Positions 1-6,375 of a stretch of 64,000 bases of DNA are shown one piece after another. The stretch spans positions 1-64,000 of the forward strand of contig JAPKBG010000010.1 of the NCBI GenBank assembly GCA_028823485.1, given 5' to 3'. Within the stretch, counting starts at the first letter, position 1; every line of letters starts with the position of its first letter. The notes beneath the pieces were generated by a model that did not search any database, was not told the DNA's origin, and saw only the letters and a list, made by a program, of their open reading frames with translations. This DNA comes from Methylophilaceae bacterium (GTDB taxonomy: Bacteria > Pseudomonadota > Gammaproteobacteria > Burkholderiales > Methylophilaceae). The translations under genes were made by a program, and so were the position numbers.

Positions 1-335
1 AAACCTTTTGCCCTTAACTCATAAGGGTCACCTAGCTCGTTAAGAACGACTTCAGGTTGAGTGTGGCCCTGTAACTCACGAGGCAATAGGTCAATCGACA
101 CAAGGTAATTTAACATGCGCTGCTTACGGCGTGAACGCCGTTGTATAACGCGTCTACCTAGCCTACAATCTCGTCGTTTTACATTTTTTGGCGTGGGAAC
201 TTTCTCTTCTACTGCTTTAGTAAATATGCGACTACCAATATCAACAATACTGTTAGCTTTTCCATCAACCTCTTTAAGCAAGGCCCAGCCCAGTGAGTTA
301 CTGCCTAAATCCAAACCTAGAATTTTCTTGTTCAT
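1..335 (-). CDS. cas9: Cas9 endonuclease, N-terminal part (runs off left edge)
   Basis: The minus strand is open from an ATG at 335 to base 1 (111 codons, no stop), so the gene is cut by the window edge and is missing from the ORF track. The product begins MNKKILGLDLGSNSLGWALL, the RuvC-I motif of Cas9 with the catalytic Asp at residue 9. At about residues 49-65 comes an Arg-rich bridge helix (KRRDCRLGRRVIQRRSRRK), and then GDPYELRAKG, the usual start of the REC lobe. AAGGA lies 7 nt before the ATG. Cas9 is the RNA-guided nuclease of type II CRISPR-Cas; the short N-terminus suggests subtype II-C (inference). HNH, the other RuvC parts and the PAM domain cannot be seen, so intactness is unknown. 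Confidence 0.9.
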   Translation of the reverse strand, partial: MNKKILGLDLGSNSLGWALLKEVDGKANSIVDIGSRIFTKAVEEKVPTPKNVKRRDCRLGRRVIQRRSRRKQRMLNYLVSIDLLPRELQGHTQPEVVLNELGDPYELRAKG

Positions 336-356
336 ATTTAATTCCTTATGTATAAT
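328..356 (+). promoter_or_regulatory. Sigma70-type promoter divergent from cas9
   Basis: TTGTTC (328-333), a 17-bp spacer and a perfect TATAAT (351-356) on the plus strand. The predicted start is near 363. The -35 box overlaps the cas9 start codon, so this transcript and cas9 are divergent. No plus-strand coding gene follows; an intrinsic terminator does, about 110 nt later. Confidence 0.6.
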
Positions 357-362
357 TCTATT

Positions 363-470
363 ATTAGTGTAATCGACTAAGGTCTATTAATTGCTTTTCA
401 TACCAATGAAATTCTTTTTTCGTAGGCTCCGCTTCTGAGCGACCAAAGCCCTCCCAGTGGGGGCTTTTTA
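363..470 (+). ncRNA. Candidate tracrRNA next to cas9
   Basis: A plus-strand transcript of about 108 nt is predicted between a TTGTTC-N17-TATAAT promoter and a rho-independent terminator, beginning about 28 nt from the cas9 start codon. It contains a short GCTC/GAGC hairpin (nexus-like) before the terminator stem. Position, size, divergent direction and terminator all fit a type II tracrRNA. The CRISPR repeat lies outside the window, so the required anti-repeat pairing cannot be tested. The same DNA read on the minus strand is the end of a Sel1-like relic, so chance promoter and terminator matches inside a decaying gene remain possible. Confidence 0.45.
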
Positions 471-639
471 TCATCCAAAACAATACCCCCCCTAAAATGT
501 ATTGTGCACTAGCATCCCCTTGCTCTGTCTTCACTCGATAACCGGCAACAGCATCCTCATCCTTAAGACAATCCTATGCATAAGCACTTGAGAATACTGA
601 GAATAGTAGAGCTAAATCTATCGTTTGTAGTGTTTTCAT
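364..639 (-). pseudogene. Sel1-repeat small secreted protein relic
   Basis: A 92-codon frame starts at ATG 639 with a signal-peptide-like MKTLQTIDLALLFSVFSSAYA, then meets TAG (574-576) at codon 22. The same frame stays open afterwards and reads EQGDASAQYILGG and, further on, FHWYEKQ. These resemble the start and end of a Sel1-like repeat (GDAxAQYxLG ... WYxKA). I read it as a nonsense-interrupted single-repeat Sel1 protein. It lies between the polymerase-like gene and cas9, and its 3' half is antisense to the candidate tracrRNA. Confidence 0.5.
445..470 (+). terminator. Rho-independent terminator
   Basis: A 9-bp stem AAAGCCCTC/GGGGGCTTT (one G-T pair) with a 5-nt loop, followed by a short T-run (465-469) on the plus strand. 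Read on the minus strand there is no T-run after the stem, so it works for plus-strand transcription only. Confidence 0.7.
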
Positions 640-718
640 TTGGTTTGTTTTTCTAATTAGACATCAGTGTTTACCAATATATACCAACTCACTTTATATA
701 GGTATGCCTTTGCTTAAC

Positions 719-2182
719 TCACGGAGTGTCTACATCAACAAATGGCTCAAAATTAACACCTAGATTATTAGCCCAGGCTTTCTTCAAAGCATTCTCTGCT
801 TCACCGATATTAGCTTGCTCAACATATAAGGCATCATGGATTGGCAATGACACTATCCCCCTATCTACCAATTCACACATGGCATCAAGTAAGATATCAC
901 CCTCCATCGCTTGGAGTACAACCCCAATGTCATTGTAAAACTCCGTACACAGGTCTGGGAATTGTCTTTGAATAGCAGCTTCAATTAAGCCTCGTTCTTT
1001 TTTAGTCATTACGAATTTTGACTTAAAGTAGTCTTCCTCATCAACCTTTGCAGCAAGTGTAATGGCTCTTTCTTTAGCACCAATCATCTTTATAACTAGC
1101 CATTTAACTTTATCTCTGGCTTGGCCAGATTCCTTAGCTATTAAGTCATAAAAATCCCTAGGAAGTTGTTTCCCTTTTAAGGCGTAGAGCATTGAGGAAT
1201 GATTGGCTTTCAAATCCACTTCAGCGACAGGGTTGCCATTTAAGAGAGTGTTAATTCTAATTCTGGCTTTTCTATCTGGTAGATTTGCTAGAGGAGTATA
1301 TAACCTACCTCCCGTCATTACGTGACCACGACTGTAGATTCTTTTCACTGGTGCTTTTAGAGCATATGAAGCGTCTTTTAGTGCATCATTAATCTTTACT
1401 AACTGCTCCCAATCCTCTTGATAGGTTCTTTCTATATCAAATGGGGGGGTTACCCGCATAATGTGCTTGTCTTGTATGCTTTCAAGTTTACTTCCAGAGT
1501 AAACTATCTTAATAAACTCTTTGTTATCCTTGTTCTGGATAACTATTAATTCAGTATCGTCGGTATATTCTTCATATACCGAATAAAGTAATGGTATTAA
1601 TTTAAGCTGGAACAGCTGATTAGGTTCATAGCTATCAACTTCCTTTGTAAACGTGTTTCCAGGTTTACGAATCAAATATTTATCCAGTGCTTTCAGAGCA
1701 GCTTTTACTGAATTTCTTGTGAAGTGTAATTCCCTATAGTAAGTGCCTTTGTCATATGCTTCTTTACTTCCTGGGAGTGACAGCCTGCTTCTAGTAAATG
1801 TACAAACTACTAAGTTGTAGATTAACAGTCTAAATGTATCCTTAGCTCTGCGTTCCAACTGTGGGTCTAGTGCGTTAAACAACTCTTTAGATTCCTCAGT
1901 CATCCCTTTAATTAGGTCATTTGCATAGCGTATATCTGCAAGTTTCATGAATCTAGGCAGCTCACCTTTACCAAACTCTTTACTAATTAACTTCTTAAGT
2001 TCTTGTTCAGGAATTGCTGTTTGTTCTGATATTAATTCCATTTGCTCTTGTGAAGCTTTTTTATAGTTAATATCTCTATATATCAATGGGTTATTAGATG
2101 ATAAGGCTTTACTTATGGTGTTTGTGCTGGACTCTCTAAGATGAGTCCCACTAAAGACTTTCTTCATTGAACCTTGATTCAT
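719..2182 (-). CDS. Polymerase palm-like replication protein of the integrated element
   Basis: 487 aa, no recognised name. The last 190 residues carry three motifs in the order and spacing of a family-A polymerase palm. Motif A-like is VAEVDLKANHSSMLYAL (Asp, then a hydrophobic helix); motif B-like is ARDKVKWLVIKMIGA (Arg and Lys on one helix face); motif C-like is LPIHDALYV, the His-Asp pair of DNA polymerase I and single-subunit RNA polymerases. No exonuclease motifs are evident in the N-terminal 300 residues. It is third in a set of overlapping genes after an AlpA-like regulator (4-bp ATGA overlap with the gene before it), which suggests element replication. The polymerase reading is inference from motifs; catalytic activity is unproven. 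Confidence 0.55.
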   Translation of the reverse strand: MNQGSMKKVFSGTHLRESSTNTISKALSSNNPLIYRDINYKKASQEQMELISEQTAIPEQELKKLISKEFGKGELPRFMKLADIRYANDLIKGMTEESKELFNALDPQLERRAKDTFRLLIYNLVVCTFTRSRLSLPGSKEAYDKGTYYRELHFTRNSVKAALKALDKYLIRKPGNTFTKEVDSYEPNQLFQLKLIPLLYSVYEEYTDDTELIVIQNKDNKEFIKIVYSGSKLESIQDKHIMRVTPPFDIERTYQEDWEQLVKINDALKDASYALKAPVKRIYSRGHVMTGGRLYTPLANLPDRKARIRINTLLNGNPVAEVDLKANHSSMLYALKGKQLPRDFYDLIAKESGQARDKVKWLVIKMIGAKERAITLAAKVDEEDYFKSKFVMTKKERGLIEAAIQRQFPDLCTEFYNDIGVVLQAMEGDILLDAMCELVDRGIVSLPIHDALYVEQANIGEAENALKKAWANNLGVNFEPFVDVDTP

Positions 2183-2484
2183 ACAGCCTCCTTAATAGTG
2201 ACAAACTTTCTGGTCATACGTGATGATGTATTTTTAGCTAACTCCATCTTGGAACCTATGCGTTTGAAGCGTTCGGCGATGTCACCCCTTACATTGACTA
2301 TGCTTTCATACAACTCCTCCAGCTGGGCCCCATGGAAATGCATCTGACTGTCCTCTTTGACTGACTCTAAGAGGTAATAGCAAGTTGAGTCTTCACTAAA
2401 ATACACTCGCTTTCTCCATTGGTCATCTAATGGGCATATTGGTGCGTTACATTGTTGGTATTTTGGACATGAACTTATTTTCAT
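2179..2484 (-). CDS. Small four-cysteine protein of the element
   Basis: 101 aa. Cysteines at residues 6, 12, 17 and 35 in CPKYQQCNAPICPL and STCYYL form a possible zinc site. The rest is helical and charged. Both ends overlap neighbours by 4 bp (ATGA): its stop with the start of the palm-domain gene, its start with the stop of the AlpA-like gene. The three are therefore probably translated together. I recognise no named family. A role as a partner of the replication protein is only a guess from the coupling. Confidence 0.6.
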   Translation of the reverse strand: MKISSCPKYQQCNAPICPLDDQWRKRVYFSEDSTCYYLLESVKEDSQMHFHGAQLEELYESIVNVRGDIAERFKRIGSKMELAKNTSSRMTRKFVTIKEAV

Positions 2485-2708
2485 TGAGCCACCTCCAGTA
2501 CTTCACGTAGCTTACCTACGTTCCAACAGGTCACTCTTAATGATAGCTTAAACGGCTTGGGGATATGGCCTGACTTAACTCGTCTCCAAATGGTTGCTGC
2601 AGAGCATGCAAACAATGCCATAACTACTGGTAGCCTTACACTTGCTGAGTTAGGAAGTTGGTCAAAGAATTGTAGTGCTGGATTGATTGAATTTACAGTT
2701 TGAATCAT
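2481..2708 (-). CDS. AlpA-family helix-turn-helix regulator
   Basis: 75 aa. The centre (LFACSAATIWRRVKSGHIP) is the MerR/AlpA-type winged HTH common in P4-like satellites and integrative elements, where such proteins regulate integrase or excision. It is the first gene of a three-gene set with 4-bp overlaps. Two inverted repeats lie just upstream (2714-2736 and 2764-2801), candidate binding sites. Assignment rests on the HTH pattern and context. Confidence 0.7.
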   Translation of the reverse strand: MIQTVNSINPALQFFDQLPNSASVRLPVVMALFACSAATIWRRVKSGHIPKPFKLSLRVTCWNVGKLREVLEVAQ

Positions 2709-2713
2709 TAATG

Positions 2714-2801
2714 CATCTCCGTAAGTGGTGGAGATGTTAGATTCCCATATCTGGCTTTTTTCCTCACCGCAACTGCGGTAGAGTAATACAATCTGCGGTG
2801 A
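2714..2801. promoter_or_regulatory. Inverted repeats upstream of the AlpA-like gene
   Basis: CATCTCC (2714-2720) and GGAGATG (2730-2736) form a 7-bp inverted repeat just before the AlpA-like start. TCACCGCA (2764-2771) is repeated inverted and exact as TGCGGTGA (2794-2801). A third half site makes the nested palindrome ACCGCA-AC-TGCGGT (2766-2779). The layout suggests an operator in the leader of the replication operon; the binding protein is unknown. Confidence 0.45.
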
Positions 2802-2807
2802 AGCTAC

Positions 2808-3473
2808 CTACTGGTCTAACTCTCTTTTTGCTTGAGGGAAAATGTCTTCTAACTGCCTTTTGCTAAGTCCTGCTATACCATTGTATTTGTACTCAATAAA
2901 GTTAATTAACTCAGCCTGAGTATTAAAGACGGGGTTGTTTAAGTCACCTGTAACTGCATTAGATGTCTTATTGTCACTTCGTTCATGTCTAAGGGTTTGA
3001 ATCGGGTAGCTGAGCAAGATTTCATTTAACGCTCCTATTGTTCTCAACAAGTTGTTACGAGTTTTTGTTGAAATTTTCTTATTATCATCTAGCTTAGTTC
3101 TATCAAAAGTTTCTTCATAAAACGCAAGCCATGGTATAGATATATTCTTCTTTTTCGCCCAGTCAATGTAAGTAGCTGGTGGACTCTTACCCTCAATGCT
3201 ACTGTGCTTCCATATTTCAACTAATCTTTCCGTTTCTAGCTGAAGGTATGCTATTAATTCTGAGTTTTCAGTTTCACTGATGATTTCACCACTTAGAGTA
3301 GTAATCGTATTTTCTTGAGAGTCATATGGATTCAATTCAAATATACCCAGTAAATAGTTAATAGCCTCTCTATAATCCCAATGCTCATAACCCAAAACTT
3401 GTGTAAGGTACTCATCATTACTTTTATCAAACTTAATAGCATTAACAATCTTTTCGTTTACTTCAATACGCAT
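2808..3473 (-). CDS. Element protein of unknown function
   Basis: 221 aa, soluble, acidic N-terminal half, no signal peptide or membrane segment. A central stretch STKTRNNLLRTIGALNEIL and a C-terminal SKRQLEDIFPQAKREL look like short helices of the kind found in proteins next to phage-like integrases. I do not recognise a family. It lies 5 bp after the integrase stop, in the same direction, so it is probably co-transcribed with it. A regulatory or accessory role is inference. Confidence 0.6.
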   Translation of the reverse strand: MRIEVNEKIVNAIKFDKSNDEYLTQVLGYEHWDYREAINYLLGIFELNPYDSQENTITTLSGEIISETENSELIAYLQLETERLVEIWKHSSIEGKSPPATYIDWAKKKNISIPWLAFYEETFDRTKLDDNKKISTKTRNNLLRTIGALNEILLSYPIQTLRHERSDNKTSNAVTGDLNNPVFNTQAELINFIEYKYNGIAGLSKRQLEDIFPQAKRELDQ

Positions 3474-3478
3474 AACTA

Positions 3479-4693
3479 TTATTCCTTATTAACCTTGAGT
3501 TCATCTAAATAATCAGCCCATTTTTGCATCATCACTGAACGTTGTTTTAAGTAAAGCGCATGATTGTAAGAGGCACTAACTTGATTGCGTTCTTGATGTG
3601 CTAATTGCAACTCTATGTGTTGATGGTCAAACCCTTGCTCATGCAATGCGGTAGAAGCCAGTCCTCTAAATCCATGACCTGTCATTTTATGTTTGTAACC
3701 TACAACGTCTAGAGCTTTTAGAATTGTGTTGTTGCTCATCGTTTTAGTATGATTAGTTTGATTAGGGAAAATATAATCATAACTCCCTGAGATAGCATGT
3801 AAAGCTTGCAAGGTTTGTAATGCTTGCATAGATAATGGCACGATATGCGGAGTTTTCATCTTCATCCGTTCTGCGGGTATGCGCCATTGCTTAGAATCAA
3901 AGTCTACCTCTTCCCATTTTGCTTCAATTAGCTCTGTGGTACGAACAAAAGTTAATCCCATGAGTTTAACCGCCAGTCTAGTCAATGGTTGGGAGTTACT
4001 TGCATCAAGAGCACGTAAAAGTGCTGGCAACTCTTTTAACTCAACCCTTGCATAGTTTTTCTTTTGACGGCTCTCAATAATGTCACTTGGTTTAATGTCA
4101 GTAGTAGGGTTTCGTGTGGTTTTGCTATCTTTGTTATGAGCAATTGCATATCTAAACACTTGTCCCATCATTTGGTGTGCGCGTTTAGCAATGTCTAGTG
4201 CTCCACGAGATGCAATCTTTTTGATTGTATCAACCACCTCATGTGCTTGTATTTCGTTTATTGGAAGTTTGCCTATGCTTGGAAAAATGTCTGCTTCCAG
4301 CCTTCTCATAACGTAATTAGCATGGCGAGGGCTTTTATCTTTATGCCAATTCTGCCACCACTTATCAGCCCATATTTCAAAGGTGTTCTTTGTATTAGCT
4401 TCTTTTTCTGCTTTGATGTCTTTGCGCTTATCACTAGGGTCAATACCTTCAGCAATAGATTTGTGAGCGTCTCTTACTTTTTCTTCTGCACCAGCTAACG
4501 ACACATCAGGATAACGCCCCATCGACAAGCTATTCTCTTTACCCTCAAAGCGATAACGGAACACCCAAAACTTTGCGCCCGTTGGTTTTATAAGTAAGTG
4601 CAAACCTCTACCAGCTGCCACCTTATATGGCTTGTCTTTAGGCTTTTTATTCCTGACTGATACATCTGTTAATGTTGCAGCTAGCTTAGGCAT
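3479..4693 (-). CDS. P4-type tyrosine site-specific integrase
   Basis: Integrase that inserts and excises the element at the neighbouring tRNA-Ser gene. The N-terminal DUF4102-type arm-binding domain (residues ~1-90: GRGLHLLIKPTGAKFWVFRYRF) precedes a SAM-like core-binding domain and the catalytic domain. Catalytic residues are visible: Arg in TFVRTTEL, His-x-x-Arg in GHGFRGLAS, His in LAHQERN and the Tyr nucleophile in SASYNHALYL. The ORF track starts at 4756, but family members begin MPKLAATLTDVSVRN, so I place the start at 4693 (404 aa). Full length and apparently intact. The gene points away from the tRNA, typical of P4-like islands. Confidence 0.9.
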   Translation of the reverse strand: MPKLAATLTDVSVRNKKPKDKPYKVAAGRGLHLLIKPTGAKFWVFRYRFEGKENSLSMGRYPDVSLAGAEEKVRDAHKSIAEGIDPSDKRKDIKAEKEANTKNTFEIWADKWWQNWHKDKSPRHANYVMRRLEADIFPSIGKLPINEIQAHEVVDTIKKIASRGALDIAKRAHQMMGQVFRYAIAHNKDSKTTRNPTTDIKPSDIIESRQKKNYARVELKELPALLRALDASNSQPLTRLAVKLMGLTFVRTTELIEAKWEEVDFDSKQWRIPAERMKMKTPHIVPLSMQALQTLQALHAISGSYDYIFPNQTNHTKTMSNNTILKALDVVGYKHKMTGHGFRGLASTALHEQGFDHQHIELQLAHQERNQVSASYNHALYLKQRSVMMQKWADYLDELKVNKE

Positions 4694-4728
4694 ATTTAAG
4701 CATCCAATTAGCGTTTTGCGGGTAAGGC

Positions 4729-4770
4729 TATGAGGGTATCTAGTGCGTACCCTCAAAAGTTACCCTCATA
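4729..4770. promoter_or_regulatory. Operator-like inverted repeat at the integrase promoter
   Basis: TATGAGGGTA (4729-4738) is repeated exactly inverted as TACCCTCATA (4761-4770), with an extra half site TACCCTC at 4748-4754. It lies just upstream of the chosen integrase start and inside the overlong ORF-track version, which supports the shorter start. Probable regulator binding site for the integrase gene. Confidence 0.5.
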
Positions 4771-4792
4771 ACGCTAAGATGTCAAGATGTGG

Positions 4793-4867
4793 TCTGATGC
4801 GCCCTGATGCAATTAGATGGCTTTATTACTAGGGTATGGAAGAGGTTTTGATACGATTTGATGCGAT
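4793..4867. repeat. Four short direct repeats (possible integrase arm sites)
   Basis: Variants of YYTGATGCG occur at about 4793-4801, 4803-4811, 4848-4856 (TTGATACGA) and 4857-4867 (TTTGATGCGAT), between the integrase and the tRNA 3' end. Short direct repeats flanking the core site are the usual arm-type binding sites of P4-family integrases. Confidence 0.4.
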
Positions 4868-4881
4868 GTGATTACAACTTT

Positions 4882-4974
4882 TGGCGGAGAGCGAGGGATT
4901 CGAACCCTCGATACAGGTTGACCCCGTATGCTTCCTTAGCAGGGAAGTGCCTTCGACCACTCGGCCAGCTCTCC
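4882..4974 (-). tRNA. tRNA-Ser (GCU), integration site of the element
   Basis: 93 nt with an encoded CCA (4882-4884). The acceptor stem GGAGAGC/GCTCTCC pairs fully. The anticodon loop CTGCTAA gives GCU, a long variable arm marks class II serine tRNA, and the T-loop is TTCGAAT. The 3' end abuts the integrase side, so the 3' half is the probable att core. No second copy of this 3' half occurs elsewhere in bases 1-4881, so the other att site lies beyond the left edge. Confidence 0.95.
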
Positions 4975-5109
4975 GTTTTGAAACTTTTTAATGCTATTGC
5001 AAGGCCGCGATATTACTCGAAACTCATCTTAAAATCAATTAAAACAGGTTAATCAATGAAAACTAATTCATCGGTGATTAAAGCGATAGTAAAACCAATG
5101 ATGATTATT

Positions 5110-6342
5110 TTACGCTTCTTCTAACTCAAATGCCTTGTGTAAGGCTCGTACAGCTAGTTCCATATACTTTTCTTCAATCACAACTGCGACTTTAATTTCG
5201 CTCGTAGAGATCATTTGGATATTAATGCCTTCTTCTGATAATGTACGGAACATCTGGCTAGCAACGCCAACATGTGAGCGCATACCAACACCAACAGCAG
5301 ATACTTTAGCAATATTGTCATCACCAATTATTTCCCGTGCATGAATGTCTGGTTGTACTTTTGTGTTGAGAATTTCAAGCGCCTTTTTCATTTCATTCTT
5401 ATGCACAGTGAAAGTAAAGTCTGTCGTTTTTGCACCTTGGTTTTGAATAATGATATCTACATCAATATTCGCATCAGCAATCGGACCTAAAATTTGGTAA
5501 GCAATACCTGGTGTGTCTGGCACGCCAAGCACCATAATTTTCGCTTCATCGCGATTAAATGCGATGCCTGAAATGAGTGGTTGTTCCATATTATCGTCCT
5601 TACTGTCTTCTTCAAACGTAATGAGTGTACCGTTTCCTTCTTCTTCAAAACTAGAAAGTACACGTAATTTAACTTTATATTTTCCTGCAAATTCAACTGA
5701 GCGCGTTTGCAGTACCTTGCTGCCTTGTGATGCCAGCTCTAGCATTTCTTCAAACGTGATTCTGTCTAAACGGCGCGCTTCTGGTACGACACGAGGGTCT
5801 GTTGTGTAGACACCATCTACATCGGTATAGATTTGGCATTCATCAGCGCCTAATGCGGCAGCTAAGGCAACACCAGTCGTATCTGAACCGCCACGACCTA
5901 ACGTCGTGATGTTACCATCTGCATCACAGCCTTGGAAGCCTGCAACGACAACCACATAGCCGTTGTCTATATCTTTTTTCATGCTTTGGCCATCAATGTC
6001 AATAATCCGCGCTTTACCATTGGAGGCATCGGTTAATATTTTGACTTGTGAACCCGTATAGCTCTTCGCTTTTAAGCCTAGTTCTTGTAACGCTAATGCT
6101 GTCATGCCGATGGAAACTTGCTCACCAGTTGAGATAATGACATCTAACTCTCTTAGGCTTGGAGTGGTTGTAATTTCGTTGGCAAGCGCAATCAAGCGGT
6201 TCGTTTCGCCAGACATGGCTGAAACGACGACGACAATTTGATGCCCTTGTTTTTTAAAGCGGTTAACCCTGTTTGCCAGACTTTTAATACGTTCTGGAGT
6301 TGCAACAGATGTACCGCCGAATTTTTGTACGATTAATGCCAT
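5110..6342 (-). CDS. lysC: Aspartate kinase
   Basis: 410 aa. Phosphorylates aspartate, the first step to lysine, threonine and methionine. The kinase domain fills residues ~1-250, with KFGGTSVA near the start and LGRGGSDTTG as nucleotide/substrate-binding motifs. Two ACT domains (~265-405) are the site of allosteric amino-acid feedback. Length is normal for the monofunctional bacterial enzyme. AAGAG lies 8 nt before the ATG. It lies 33 bp after alaS in the same direction and may share its transcript. Confidence 0.95.
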   Translation of the reverse strand: MALIVQKFGGTSVATPERIKSLANRVNRFKKQGHQIVVVVSAMSGETNRLIALANEITTTPSLRELDVIISTGEQVSIGMTALALQELGLKAKSYTGSQVKILTDASNGKARIIDIDGQSMKKDIDNGYVVVVAGFQGCDADGNITTLGRGGSDTTGVALAAALGADECQIYTDVDGVYTTDPRVVPEARRLDRITFEEMLELASQGSKVLQTRSVEFAGKYKVKLRVLSSFEEEGNGTLITFEEDSKDDNMEQPLISGIAFNRDEAKIMVLGVPDTPGIAYQILGPIADANIDVDIIIQNQGAKTTDFTFTVHKNEMKKALEILNTKVQPDIHAREIIGDDNIAKVSAVGVGMRSHVGVASQMFRTLSEEGINIQMISTSEIKVAVVIEEKYMELAVRALHKAFELEEA

Positions 6343-6375
6343 AATTTTAGCTCTTAACTGTTAAATTTTAATGCT

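Noticed and set aside
115-372. ORF track plus-strand 85 aa
   Set aside because: It is the antisense of the cas9 start; the minus strand encodes a clear Cas9 N-terminus.
1-4881. CRISPR array in the window
   Set aside because: No spaced direct repeats of 25-40 nt were seen; the array must lie beyond the left edge.
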